Shown here piece by piece: positions 7,836 to 15,349 of a stretch of DNA of 28,237 bases. The notes under the pieces were generated by a model that saw only the letters and a list, made by a program, of their open reading frames with translations, had not been told where the DNA came from and searched no databases. The translations under genes and the position numbers were made by a program. Positions within the stretch are counted from its first letter, which is position 1. Each line of letters begins with the position of its first letter. This DNA comes from Coriobacteriia bacterium (GTDB taxonomy: Bacteria > Actinomycetota > Coriobacteriia > Anaerosomatales > Anaerosomataceae): the NCBI GenBank assembly GCA_016938395.1, contig JAFGUS010000190.1:1-28237 (forward strand), given 5' to 3'.

Positions 7836-7929
7836 CGCCCCCGCCGGAACGGTGCGTTGTTGTTCAGGCAAGCAGGCCCGGCGGGGGCGATGTGGCAGTG
7901 CGGACGCACCGCCTGCACGCGCCTGAACA
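7836..7929 (-). ncRNA. Structured 5' leader of hemA, candidate cis-regulatory RNA
   Basis: The hemA/SDR spacer (7761-7976) holds several exact complementarities. A 12-bp helix pairs 7836-7847 with 7878-7889 (CGCCCCCGCCGG/CCGGCGGGGGCG). A 9-bp helix pairs 7861-7869 with 7921-7929 (TGTTCAGGC/GCCTGAACA). It stacks on a 6-bp helix pairing 7872-7877 with 7911-7916. GGTGCG at 7851-7856 matches CGCACC at 7905-7910. The 7878-7889 arm lies inside the loop closed by the 9+6-bp helix while its partner lies outside. The helices are therefore pseudoknotted or mutually exclusive, as in attenuators and riboswitches. I see no match to a riboswitch class I know, no terminator T-tract and no clear promoter. 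Function is inference. Confidence 0.45.
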
Positions 7930-7976
7930 TCGTCATGAAGGTATGTGCCCACGAGGCGGCACGCGGCAGACACTCG

Positions 7977-8819
7977 CTAGTGGAGTGCATCGGCATGCAC
8001 CCCCTCACGGCGCGCGGCGGCCACCTTGGCATCGAAGACCCGGTGGAACAACTCGGGCCAGATGCCCTCGACACGGTAGAGCAGGCGATTGGTCGCGCCG
8101 TGGAGTACGAGGAACCTCCCGCGTTCTATCGCGTGGAGGAACTTGGCTGCCGCGACCGACGGCGGGATGGTCACGGCGATGCCGTTGATCGCCGCGGTCT
8201 CCCGGGGCTCGGTCGCGATCTCACGGGCGTAGCCCGGGGTATCCATGTTGGGCGGGCATGCGAGCGTCACACCCACGCCGTGAGGCTTGAGCTCGCTGCG
8301 TAACACCTCCGCGAACCCGGTGACGCCGAATTTGGCTGCGCTGTAGCCCGCGTACCCGTAGACGCCGACCAGGCCGCCCATCGAGGAGACCAGGCCGATG
8401 TGTCCGGACCCACGCTCGACCATCGAGGGCGCGACGGCGCGGGCGGCGTAGATGGTACCGAGGAGGTTTACCTCTACGTGCCGCACGAGATCGTCGATCT
8501 CGGTCTCGACGAATCGCTGCGGCTCGCAGAATCCCGCGCACGTGAGAAGCACATCCACGGGACCGGAAGCCGACGACGCCTCCTCGACCGCACGCTCCAC
8601 CTGCGCCCGAACAGCAACATCGCACGGAATCGTCGAAATGCGTTGTTCGGCACGCGTTGCGCGCGAACGCACAGCCTCCTGGGATGCCTCCAACCGGATC
8701 GCATCACGGGCGATGAGCGACACGTGTGCACCGGCGGATGCCGCCAGCTCGGCGGCCGCGAGGCCCATCCCGCTGGATGCTCCGGTGATCAGCACGTGCT
8801 TGTCAGTCCAGAACGACAC
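7977..8819 (-). CDS. SDR oxidoreductase resembling 3-ketodihydrosphingosine reductase
   Basis: This is a classical short-chain dehydrogenase of 280 residues. The nucleotide-binding motif is TGASSGMG (12-19), N118 sits in EVNLLG, and the catalytic residues are in VSS (S145/S146) and YSAAK (Y159, K163). The stretch after the active site, CPPNMDTPGYAREIATEPRE (about 188-207), resembles the PPDTDTPG signature of 3-ketodihydrosphingosine reductases, the closest relatives I recognise. The substrate is unproven and need not be a sphingoid base. The GTG at 8819 has AAGGAG just upstream and follows the CcsA-like stop by 10 bases. Its place between a cytochrome-assembly gene and hemA suggests co-transcription rather than a shared pathway. 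Confidence 0.8.
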   Translation of the reverse strand: MSFWTDKHVLITGASSGMGLAAAELAASAGAHVSLIARDAIRLEASQEAVRSRATRAEQRISTIPCDVAVRAQVERAVEEASSASGPVDVLLTCAGFCEPQRFVETEIDDLVRHVEVNLLGTIYAARAVAPSMVERGSGHIGLVSSMGGLVGVYGYAGYSAAKFGVTGFAEVLRSELKPHGVGVTLACPPNMDTPGYAREIATEPRETAAINGIAVTIPPSVAAAKFLHAIERGRFLVLHGATNRLLYRVEGIWPELFHRVFDAKVAAARREGVHADALH

Positions 8820-8829
8820 GCGACTCCTT

Positions 8830-9675
8830 CTACAGTCCGAAGACGTGGAACCCGGCGGGCACCGTGCGGGCGACGACAGCGAGTACGACCACGAGCGCGA
8901 ACCCGACGAGCGCGATGTACGCGCCACGACGACCCTGCCACCCGTGACGCCAGCGCAGGAGCATATACGCCGCGAAGACGAGCCAGACGATCCCCGACAA
9001 CACGACGCGGGCGTCAGCCCACCACAGGCTCACGTCGGTCTCCATGGCGCGCAGCACGCCAAGCAACAGTCCCGCCGAGTACGCCGGGAACGCCCAGAGA
9101 ACCGAGCGCCGTGCGACCGCATCGGTCTGGGCGAGCGACGGCAGTCGGCTGAAGAGTCTCGTCGTCTTGCGCGACTTGAGCTGTCGCTCGATCACCACAT
9201 ACAGCAACGAGCCGGCCGCACCGATGGCGAAACCCGCGTTCGCGAACGCGATGAGGGCAACATGTATTCCCACGCGCCAGCTGTCCAGGAGCGCCGCCTG
9301 TGCGGGCGTGACATCGGCCAGCACGCTGCGGCTCACACCGAGGACCTGCGCGATGAGCATCACAACGAGCGCGGACGGCACGAGCAGGGCGCCGTACGTC
9401 TTCACCTTGAGCATGTGCTCGAGCAGGAAGTACACAAGCACGAGCGCCCAGGCCATCAGGACGAGAACGTTGGCGCCCGTGAGCTGGGTGCCATCGGTGG
9501 CCGATGAGCGCAGGCCGATCGAGGCAGTATGCAGCAGGAAGCCCGCGCCCGTGGCAAACGTGGCGTACCACGTGAGCGACTGGCGCTTCGTGGCCACCTG
9601 ATAGCCATAGAGCACCGTCGCAGCCGCGTAGAACGCCATTGCGAGCCAGAACGCGACGAACGCTACCTGCAGCAC
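8830..9675 (-). CDS. ccsA: CcsA/HemX-family membrane protein with degenerate WWD motif
   Basis: The 281-residue protein is almost entirely hydrophobic, with about eight membrane helices, and fits the CcsA/HemX cytochrome c assembly family. The ending FPAYSAGLLLG ... GRRGAYIALVGF ... FHVFG follows the CcsA C-terminal pattern. The usual WGxYWxWDPKE haem-handling motif is replaced by SLWWADARVVL, so the WWD element is degenerate. That favours a HemX-like role (a membrane protein commonly next to hemA that affects HemA level) over a full cytochrome c synthetase. The GTG has AGGAGG four bases before it. It lies between ccmD and the SDR/hemA genes, consistent with either role. Confidence 0.75.
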   Translation of the reverse strand: MLQVAFVAFWLAMAFYAAATVLYGYQVATKRQSLTWYATFATGAGFLLHTASIGLRSSATDGTQLTGANVLVLMAWALVLVYFLLEHMLKVKTYGALLVPSALVVMLIAQVLGVSRSVLADVTPAQAALLDSWRVGIHVALIAFANAGFAIGAAGSLLYVVIERQLKSRKTTRLFSRLPSLAQTDAVARRSVLWAFPAYSAGLLLGVLRAMETDVSLWWADARVVLSGIVWLVFAAYMLLRWRHGWQGRRGAYIALVGFALVVVLAVVARTVPAGFHVFGL

Positions 9676-9708
9676 CGTGCCTCCTCAGTCGATCACGATA
9701 CCGTGCGC

Positions 9709-9906
9709 TTACTCGGCGGCCTGGCGACGCGCCACTGCGGCCTCCAGGACCTCGATCTGCTTGCTGAGACCCTTGAGCCGATTCACCGCCATGCCGACAT
9801 AGATGACCAGTCCCAACCACAGCAGCGCATAGGCGCCCGCCACGAGCGGCCACTGGGTCAGGACGAGCGAATAGACCTCTTTGAGTGTGGGGTTCACCAG
9901 GATCAC
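9709..9906 (-). CDS. ccmD: CcmD-like small membrane protein
   Basis: This 65-residue protein has one membrane helix (about residues 19-41, WPLVAGAYALLWLGLVIYVG) followed by a charged tail that may coil (LKGLSKQIEVLEAAVARR). CcmD helps release haem-loaded CcmE from the CcmABC complex and is always small with this layout. Sequence conservation is low in the family, so the call rests mainly on size, topology and position. Its ATG overlaps the ccmC stop in an ATGA arrangement. Confidence 0.75.
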   Translation of the reverse strand: MILVNPTLKEVYSLVLTQWPLVAGAYALLWLGLVIYVGMAVNRLKGLSKQIEVLEAAVARRQAAE

Positions 9907-10829
9907 CTCTCCAGAAGGGCTTTGGCCTGCTCGATGCGGTCGTGCAGCTGTACTTCGCCCATACGCAGCTGATAGATGGCGTAACCAAGGGCGATCATCC
10001 CGATCTGCCCCAGGATGAAGGACACGAGCATGGGGCCCTCGAGGCCACCACGCTCGATGACCGGGTGGTTCGAGGGAATGAGACGCGTGATGAAGAACGA
10101 GATCGGCACGTCGATGAACGCGAGGATGGAGAACACAGCCGCGTAGACGGCGCGTCGCTCCTCATCCTCGACCGAGTTGCGGAGCACGAAGTACGCGATG
10201 ACGAGCAGCGTCAGGATGAAGTACGTGGTGAGTCGCGGCTCCCAGTCCCACCACACACCCCACGCGGCCTTCGTCCACAGGATGCCGGTAGCCATCGTGA
10301 GCCCGATGAACACGAGCGTCACCTCCATGGAGACCCGCTGCTTGGTGTCGTACTCACGGTTGCGCGTCATGAGGAAGCGCACGGCGTAAAACGCCGCGAA
10401 CATGAAGACGATGAAGGAGATCTCGGCTACAGGCACGTGGAAGTAGAAGATCTTCTGACCCCAGTCGGGACGGCCGTACTCGGAACCGAAGACGGTCGCC
10501 GTCTCAAAGTCATCCGCGGCGATCGTGACCGCACCGGAGCCGGTGTCGATCTCAACCGCCTCAGCGTCGGCCGCGATGAGTTCACCACGGATCGTCTCGC
10601 CGCCAGCCTCCACCTCGACGGTGTACCCCGCGTAGTTGGCGAGGTATCGCGCCTCATCGATCGGCTGCTCGAACGGCCCCTTGTACCGGACCGAATCAGC
10701 CTGCTCGGCCGTGCGCACGAACCCGAAGTCCGGCACCCCTGCCCAGAAGAACGCACCCAGGAATGCGCCGAGGGTCAGGACGCCGCCCAGCGCGAGCGCA
10801 ACCAATGCTCTGGTCGTCAGCGATCTCAC
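9903..10829 (-). CDS. ccmC: Haem exporter/lyase CcmC with N-terminal extracytoplasmic insertion
   Basis: CcmC binds haem at the outer membrane face and transfers it to CcmE. This 308-residue protein has the WWD motif WGVWWDWEPRLT (from 190), the haem-ligand histidines H131 in KIFYFHVP and H255 in SNHPVIE, and about six helices. It is longer than the usual about 240 residues. Between the first helix (about 9-30) and WGQKIFYFHVP there are about 93 residues, with a beta-rich stretch (GYTVEVEAGGETIRGEL and following). This insertion should lie on the outer face. The GTG has GGGAGG 11 bases upstream. The stop overlaps ccmD. Confidence 0.93.
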   Translation of the reverse strand: MRSLTTRALVALALGGVLTLGAFLGAFFWAGVPDFGFVRTAEQADSVRYKGPFEQPIDEARYLANYAGYTVEVEAGGETIRGELIAADAEAVEIDTGSGAVTIAADDFETATVFGSEYGRPDWGQKIFYFHVPVAEISFIVFMFAAFYAVRFLMTRNREYDTKQRVSMEVTLVFIGLTMATGILWTKAAWGVWWDWEPRLTTYFILTLLVIAYFVLRNSVEDEERRAVYAAVFSILAFIDVPISFFITRLIPSNHPVIERGGLEGPMLVSFILGQIGMIALGYAIYQLRMGEVQLHDRIEQAKALLER

Positions 10830-10865
10830 GTGGCTTACCGCCTCCCTATCGAAGACACGCGGCGC

Positions 10866-11570
10866 TTACGCGCCGACGATGAACTCGTACAGTCCGTACG
10901 ACGCGAGCAACATGATCACGTCGTAGCCGAAAACCCACGCCATGCCGGTCCAGAAGACCTCGACCCCCTGTACGCCGCCCACAATGGCGCCTCCGGTCGC
11001 GGTCACCGCCCCGAGAAGCAGCGGATACATGAGCGGGATGAAGAGCATGGCAAGCACGAAGTCCTTGCCCGAGGTGTTGACCGACATCGTCGCGAGCAGC
11101 GTGCCGACACCCGCCATGCCGATCGAGCCCGCAACGAGGATGAGCGGCAAGAGCGCGAGTGAACTCCAGTCCAGCTGGGTCCCCTGCAGGAACAGGAAAC
11201 CGAAGACCGGGAGGGTGAGCGCCTCGACCGCAAGGAGGAAGATCAGGTTGCCGCCGGCTTTGGCGAAGAATATCACCGGACGATCGACCGGTGAGAGCAG
11301 CAGCGCCTCGAGGCATCCCTGGTCCTTCTCGTGGACGAGTGAGCGGTTGAGGCCGAGCATCGAGGTGAAGATGAACGCCAGCCACAGCAGCCCAGCAGCG
11401 ATGTCACGCGGATCGAAGCTCGAGCCCGCCTGCGAGAGCGCCACGAAGTAGACAACCATCGTGAGCAACGAATACAGGCCCATCGACATGATCATCTCTT
11501 TGGTGCGGAGCTCCATGACGATGTCTTTGCGGAGCATCGCGCGCAGTTGCCGTGCCGAGTCGCTCGCCAT
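10866..11570 (-). CDS. ccmB: Haem exporter permease CcmB
   Basis: CcmB is the membrane subunit of the CcmAB ABC complex that drives release of holo-CcmE. The 234-residue protein, a usual length, has about six helices and the family segment LGLNRSLVHEKDQGCLEALL between helices 2 and 3. LSPVDRPVIFFAKAG follows it. Its ATG immediately follows the ccmA stop (TAG-ATG), so the two are translationally coupled. A 6-bp GC hairpin (CGGCGC/GCGCCG, 10860-10875) straddles its stop codon. Confidence 0.95.
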   Translation of the reverse strand: MASDSARQLRAMLRKDIVMELRTKEMIMSMGLYSLLTMVVYFVALSQAGSSFDPRDIAAGLLWLAFIFTSMLGLNRSLVHEKDQGCLEALLLSPVDRPVIFFAKAGGNLIFLLAVEALTLPVFGFLFLQGTQLDWSSLALLPLILVAGSIGMAGVGTLLATMSVNTSGKDFVLAMLFIPLMYPLLLGAVTATGGAIVGGVQGVEVFWTGMAWVFGYDVIMLLASYGLYEFIVGA

Positions 11571-12302
11571 CTACGACACCCCCATTCCCACAGTGGAGCG
11601 GTAGGTCTGGCGGAACGCGGCGTCATCGATCGCTTCGCGCGGCTCGTAGAGCACGACCCGTCCTTTGGCGAGAATGAGCGCATGGCTGCAGAGCTCGAGG
11701 CCCTTGTCGAGGTCGTGGCTGATCATGACGAAGGTGTGGTTTCCGCGGATCTGTGCGATGAGGCCGTCCAGGATATCCATGGCGTGCGGGTCGAGCCCCG
11801 AGTACGGCTCGTCGAGGAAGAGCACTTCGGGGCGGTGGAGCAGCGCCCGGGCGATCGAAAGACGCTGCAGCATGCCTCGCGAGAACGTACGCGTGAGATC
11901 CAGCTTCCGGTGGTCGAGTTCGACGGCCTCGAGCAACTCGGACACACGCACATGCGGCTTCTCCACGCCGTACATGTCCGCGAAGAACAACAGGTTCTCC
12001 TCGGCGGTGAGATCGGGATAGAGCAACGGATTGTGGCTGATGAGCCCGATGTGTGTGCGCAGCTCGACTGCGTCGGCCACGACATCGCGACCGAGCACGC
12101 GGGCTGTACCGCTCGTAGGGTTGAGCAGGGTGGTCAGCACCTTCACGAAGGTCGTCTTCCCCGCGCCGTTGGGTCCGAAGATCGAGAGGAACGCGCCCTT
12201 CGGCAACTCGACGTCGATGCCGTCGAGTGCCTTGCGCACGCCGAAGGCCCGGGTAAGACCCCGGACCTCGAGCGCGAGCGTTTGAGCCTGCTCCTCGTTC
12301 AC
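11571..12302 (-). CDS. ccmA: Haem exporter ATP-binding protein CcmA
   Basis: CcmA is the ABC ATPase that, with CcmB, powers CcmE recycling in System I cytochrome c maturation. The 243-residue protein has Walker A GPNGAGKT, an ABC signature FSRGMLQRLSIARAL, Walker B EVLFLDEPYSGLD and the switch histidine in MISHD. The GTG at 12302 is chosen because GAGG lies 7 bases upstream and the start falls 10 bases after the ccmF stop. An earlier in-frame start would overlap ccmF and add an Arg/Ser-rich tail. It sits between ccmF and ccmB, which supports CcmA over a generic ABC ATPase. Confidence 0.94.
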   Translation of the reverse strand: MNEEQAQTLALEVRGLTRAFGVRKALDGIDVELPKGAFLSIFGPNGAGKTTFVKVLTTLLNPTSGTARVLGRDVVADAVELRTHIGLISHNPLLYPDLTAEENLLFFADMYGVEKPHVRVSELLEAVELDHRKLDLTRTFSRGMLQRLSIARALLHRPEVLFLDEPYSGLDPHAMDILDGLIAQIRGNHTFVMISHDLDKGLELCSHALILAKGRVVLYEPREAIDDAAFRQTYRSTVGMGVS

Positions 12303-12312
12303 CTGACCGCCT

Positions 12313-14388
12313 CTATGCCGCGAGCTGCTTCTTCGGCCACGCCGCAAGCCCGCTGCCGAGGATGAGCACGATGAAGCCGACCCAGACCCACCACTGCAGC
12401 GGGAAGAACTTGATGGTCACGATGGCCATGTTGTTGTCACCCACGCCGGAGAACGAGATGAAGATGTCCTTGAAGACCTCGCTCCTGAGGGACACGTGCT
12501 GCGTGCTCTGGCGCTGCTGGGCGAGCTGCTGCGGGAAACGCATCTGCGGGTGCAGCTCGTCGATCTTCGTGCCATCCCTCGATACGTCGAGGTTCAGCGT
12601 GTAGACGTCGTCACCCTTGGTGGCGCCGACCGGGACGTTCTCCTGGGTCTGCTCGAGCGAGACGAACGAGAACGTGTAGCCCTCGGCCTCATACGTGGCA
12701 CCCGGCTCCTGCAGGATCTGCGCGTTGTGGGTGCGCACGAACATCGTGGACCCCACGAGTCCGATGAGGATGATGCCCATGCCGAGGTGCGTGAGGTAGC
12801 CGCCGGACTGCGTGCGTGCGCGCGTGATGATCCAGCCGAGGGCGGAGCCGAACGACTCACCCTTGGCCGCGGCACGCTTGCGAGCGCCGTCGAAGAACAG
12901 CCACAGCGGGAGTGCGATCGCGTATGCCGCCACGATCACACCGGAGAGCGCCAGGAAGTGGTGCCACCACTCGGCCGTGATACCCGAGGGCGTGTAGAAC
13001 GGCAGCATCGCGAACACGTAGATGGCGACGAACGCGGCCGCGATCGGCGTTCCGACGATGACGGGGCCTTTCGCCTTCTCCCACAGTTTCTTCCAGTCGC
13101 CGCCGCCCCATGCGAGGATCGGGCAGAGGGTCATTATGAAGATGTAGAAGATGCCGAGCGGACGTGCCAGCGCGTCGTAGGACGGCGTCTTGATCGACTG
13201 GCCGCCGAGCGGCATCCACTCGGGGAACGCCGAGGACATCGTCATGTAGGCGACGAGCACGGCGGAGATGAGCATCAGCACGTTGTTGAAGTAGTACGAG
13301 CCTTCCTTGGACATGATCTTCTCGAAGCCGTCGGCCTCACTCGAGAGCTGGTCCCTGCGCATGATCACGCCGGCGGCCATGACCCCGAGCGAGCCCACCA
13401 TCATGATCAGGAAGAGCCAGAACGACAGTGGGTCCTCCTGGAACGCGTGGACCGACTGGACGATGCCCGAACGGGTGATGAACGTGCCCAGCAAGACGAA
13501 CACGAAGGTCACTGCGGCCATCATGAAGGTCCACATGCGGAAGCCTTCGCGACGACGATATACGGTCATCGAGTGGACGAGGCCCACGCCCGTGAGCCAC
13601 GGCAGCAGCGAGGCGTTCTCCACCGGGTCCCATGCCCAGTAGCCGCCGAATGCCAGCTCGTAGTACGCCCACACGGAGCCGAGACCGATGCCGATACCGA
13701 GCAGCAGCCATGAGAACACGGTGATGCGGTCGGTCAGCACGACCCACTTCTTGGACACGTCGCCCGTGACGAGCGCGGCAAGTCCGAACGCGAATGGGAC
13801 CGCCAGGCCTGCATACCCCACGAACAGTGTCGGCGGGTGGAGCACCATCGCCCACGTCTGTAGAAGCGGGTTCATGGCTGCGCTCGTCAGGAGCGCCCCC
13901 GTGGCCGGGTCGACCATCCCGGCCGGCGCAGGCTGGAATGGGTTGTTCGTATCGATGAACAGCGCTGCAAGGAAGAACAGTTGTACGAAGTTAAGGATGG
14001 CGAGACCGGTCGAGCCGAGACGGCTGTCGTTCTTCATGAACTTGCCGGCGATGAACGCCGCATAGATCGCGAGGATCCACTCCCAGAAGAGCAACGATCC
14101 CTCACGGCCGGCCCAGACGCCGGACAGGCGATAGAGCCACGCCCACGGCCCGGTTGTCGTGGGGTGGTTGAAGATCACGTACTGCAGGGCCCAGTTCTCG
14201 GAGAGGAACGCCGTAGCCAGCAGGACGATGGCGAGGGTGGTGAACCCGAAGACGCCGAACGTCAGCAGGTGGCCGAGCTTCCGGGTGCTGTCGGTCCCCT
14301 GCCCGCCAAAGGCATACGCACCGATCGACGCGATGGCCGACATACTCGCCAGGCCGAGGAGGACATTACCGATGGTTCCGATATCCAT
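12313..14388 (-). CDS. ccmF: Cytochrome c haem lyase subunit CcmF
   Basis: CcmF takes haem from holo-CcmE and ligates it to apocytochrome c outside the cytoplasmic membrane. The 691-residue protein has GREGSLLFW (94-102), PLLQTWAMVLHPPTLFVGY (174-192) with a conserved histidine, the WWD motif GGYWAWDPVENASLLPWL (248-265), and about 14 membrane helices. A soluble segment near the C-terminus (after about 570) precedes a last helix. Length and motif order are typical. The ATG has GGAG about 9 bases upstream and lies 39 bases after ccmE. In classical systems CcmF works with CcmH and CcmG; neither is visible in this window. Confidence 0.96.
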   Translation of the reverse strand: MDIGTIGNVLLGLASMSAIASIGAYAFGGQGTDSTRKLGHLLTFGVFGFTTLAIVLLATAFLSENWALQYVIFNHPTTTGPWAWLYRLSGVWAGREGSLLFWEWILAIYAAFIAGKFMKNDSRLGSTGLAILNFVQLFFLAALFIDTNNPFQPAPAGMVDPATGALLTSAAMNPLLQTWAMVLHPPTLFVGYAGLAVPFAFGLAALVTGDVSKKWVVLTDRITVFSWLLLGIGIGLGSVWAYYELAFGGYWAWDPVENASLLPWLTGVGLVHSMTVYRRREGFRMWTFMMAAVTFVFVLLGTFITRSGIVQSVHAFQEDPLSFWLFLIMMVGSLGVMAAGVIMRRDQLSSEADGFEKIMSKEGSYYFNNVLMLISAVLVAYMTMSSAFPEWMPLGGQSIKTPSYDALARPLGIFYIFIMTLCPILAWGGGDWKKLWEKAKGPVIVGTPIAAAFVAIYVFAMLPFYTPSGITAEWWHHFLALSGVIVAAYAIALPLWLFFDGARKRAAAKGESFGSALGWIITRARTQSGGYLTHLGMGIILIGLVGSTMFVRTHNAQILQEPGATYEAEGYTFSFVSLEQTQENVPVGATKGDDVYTLNLDVSRDGTKIDELHPQMRFPQQLAQQRQSTQHVSLRSEVFKDIFISFSGVGDNNMAIVTIKFFPLQWWVWVGFIVLILGSGLAAWPKKQLAA

Positions 14389-14427
14389 GCAGGAGCTCCG
14401 TTCGCGAATAAGAACCGTGGCGGAAGA

Positions 14428-15111
14428 CTACTTGGCGGCCTGGTCGAGGGCGACTTCGGTGCATTCGAACACATCGCCCTCTTCGAGGGAGCCGGTGATG
14501 ACCACCTTCACTCCGTCGGCGAACTCGTCGGAAAGCCCGCCGCCCCACGATACGTCGAGCGCGTTGTCGCCGACCGCATCATCGGCGAGCCGGAAGCGAG
14601 GCGTCGCACCTGGGGCGCCGATCGACCCGTTGACCACGAAACCCGTGACCTTGAAGGTGACGCCCGAGAGCTCGTCGGCACGGGCCAGCGTGTCGTTCAC
14701 CGTGAGAGCGCCGGTCGCGGACTCGTACTTGGAGGGGCACTTGGTGACGAGGTATTTGGCGTTGATCGAGCCGTCTTCCTCGAGTACGCCGGTGACCGTC
14801 GCGGTAGTGCCATCACCGAACGAGCCGGGAACGACCTCGTTCCACACTATGCGCAAACGACCCGAGTCGGGGTCTTCACCGTCTTCGATCTCGAACACGA
14901 ACGGGGTGGCGCCGGAAGTCCATGACCCGGCCACCACCTCACCGGAGACCTCGACCTGCGTACCCACGAGGTCGGCCTCGGTGAGAGCCTGTGCGACCGA
15001 TGTCTTGGTGGCGGTGCCGCCGCTGAAGTCGGAGAACAGGATGAGGGCTCCGACGGCGACGAAGATGAGGATGGTAACACCGATGAGACGCTGCTTCGCA
15101 CGCTTGTTCAC
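14428..15111 (-). CDS. ccmE: CcmE-like haem chaperone, CXXXY type, with two tandem OB-like domains
   Basis: CcmE carries haem covalently between CcmC and CcmF. This protein is 227 residues, against the usual about 130-160. Helix 1 (about 9-26) anchors it. The first OB-like domain (about 45-130) ends VTKCPSKYE, placing C125-X3-Y129 where most CcmE have His-X3-Tyr; the Cys form is known in archaea and some sulfate reducers. A second domain (about 145-220) repeats the pattern: VTGFVVNGS, ATPRFRLADD, LDVSW, VVITGSLEEGDVFECTEV. There C217 stands near the haem-motif position, but no Tyr follows. The GTG start has GGGAG about 10 bases upstream. It heads the ccm cluster, which secures the call. Confidence 0.85.
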   Translation of the reverse strand: MNKRAKQRLIGVTILIFVAVGALILFSDFSGGTATKTSVAQALTEADLVGTQVEVSGEVVAGSWTSGATPFVFEIEDGEDPDSGRLRIVWNEVVPGSFGDGTTATVTGVLEEDGSINAKYLVTKCPSKYESATGALTVNDTLARADELSGVTFKVTGFVVNGSIGAPGATPRFRLADDAVGDNALDVSWGGGLSDEFADGVKVVITGSLEEGDVFECTEVALDQAAK

Positions 15112-15231
15112 TCAGCGATCACTCCCTGCCCGTCGCGCTGCATGCGGCGACCTGACGTAGCGGAGCGCGTGGACGACCCTGGCGGGCCATAGAAGCGCAC
15201 CGTGACTGCCATTGCTTGCCTGAACGCACGA

Positions 15232-15240
15232 ATCGTACCA
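15232..15240 (-). promoter_or_regulatory. Extended -10 promoter for the ccm cluster
   Basis: The minus strand reads TGG-TACGAT, an extended -10 element, 121 bases before the ccmE GTG. No consensus -35 lies at 16-18 bases. The rest of the coaX-ccmE spacer (15112-15349) holds only a GC hairpin just after the coaX stop (CGGTCG at 15326-15331 with CGACCG at 15344-15349), without a T-tract. Confidence 0.4.
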
Positions 15241-15349
15241 CACCCCGTCCGTGAAACTCTCACGAATCAGGATTCTTCATGCGAGCGCTCGAGCGGAGAA
15301 AGCAAGAGCTGTGCCGCCCCTGCTTCGGTCGGTGCGATCCTCGCGACCG

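Noticed and set aside
7880..7929. Cobalamin riboswitch upstream of hemA
   Set aside because: I looked for the conserved B12-box core (GCCACTG and neighbours) on the minus strand and found only a partial resemblance (GCACTGCCAC) without the surrounding core.
7761..7973. N-terminal extension of hemA to 7973
   Set aside because: The extra 71 residues are Arg/Pro/Ala-rich and unlike glutamyl-tRNA reductase; the region is better explained as a structured leader.
6183..8303. Plus-strand open frame of 706 codons
   Set aside because: It is antisense to hemC, hemA, the leader and the SDR gene, with composition typical of a mirror frame (Leu/Val/His/Asp/Arg-rich).
9885..11162. Plus-strand open frame of 425 codons
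   Set aside because: It is antisense to ccmC and ccmB; the product is dominated by Arg, Glu, His and Asp and has no domain.
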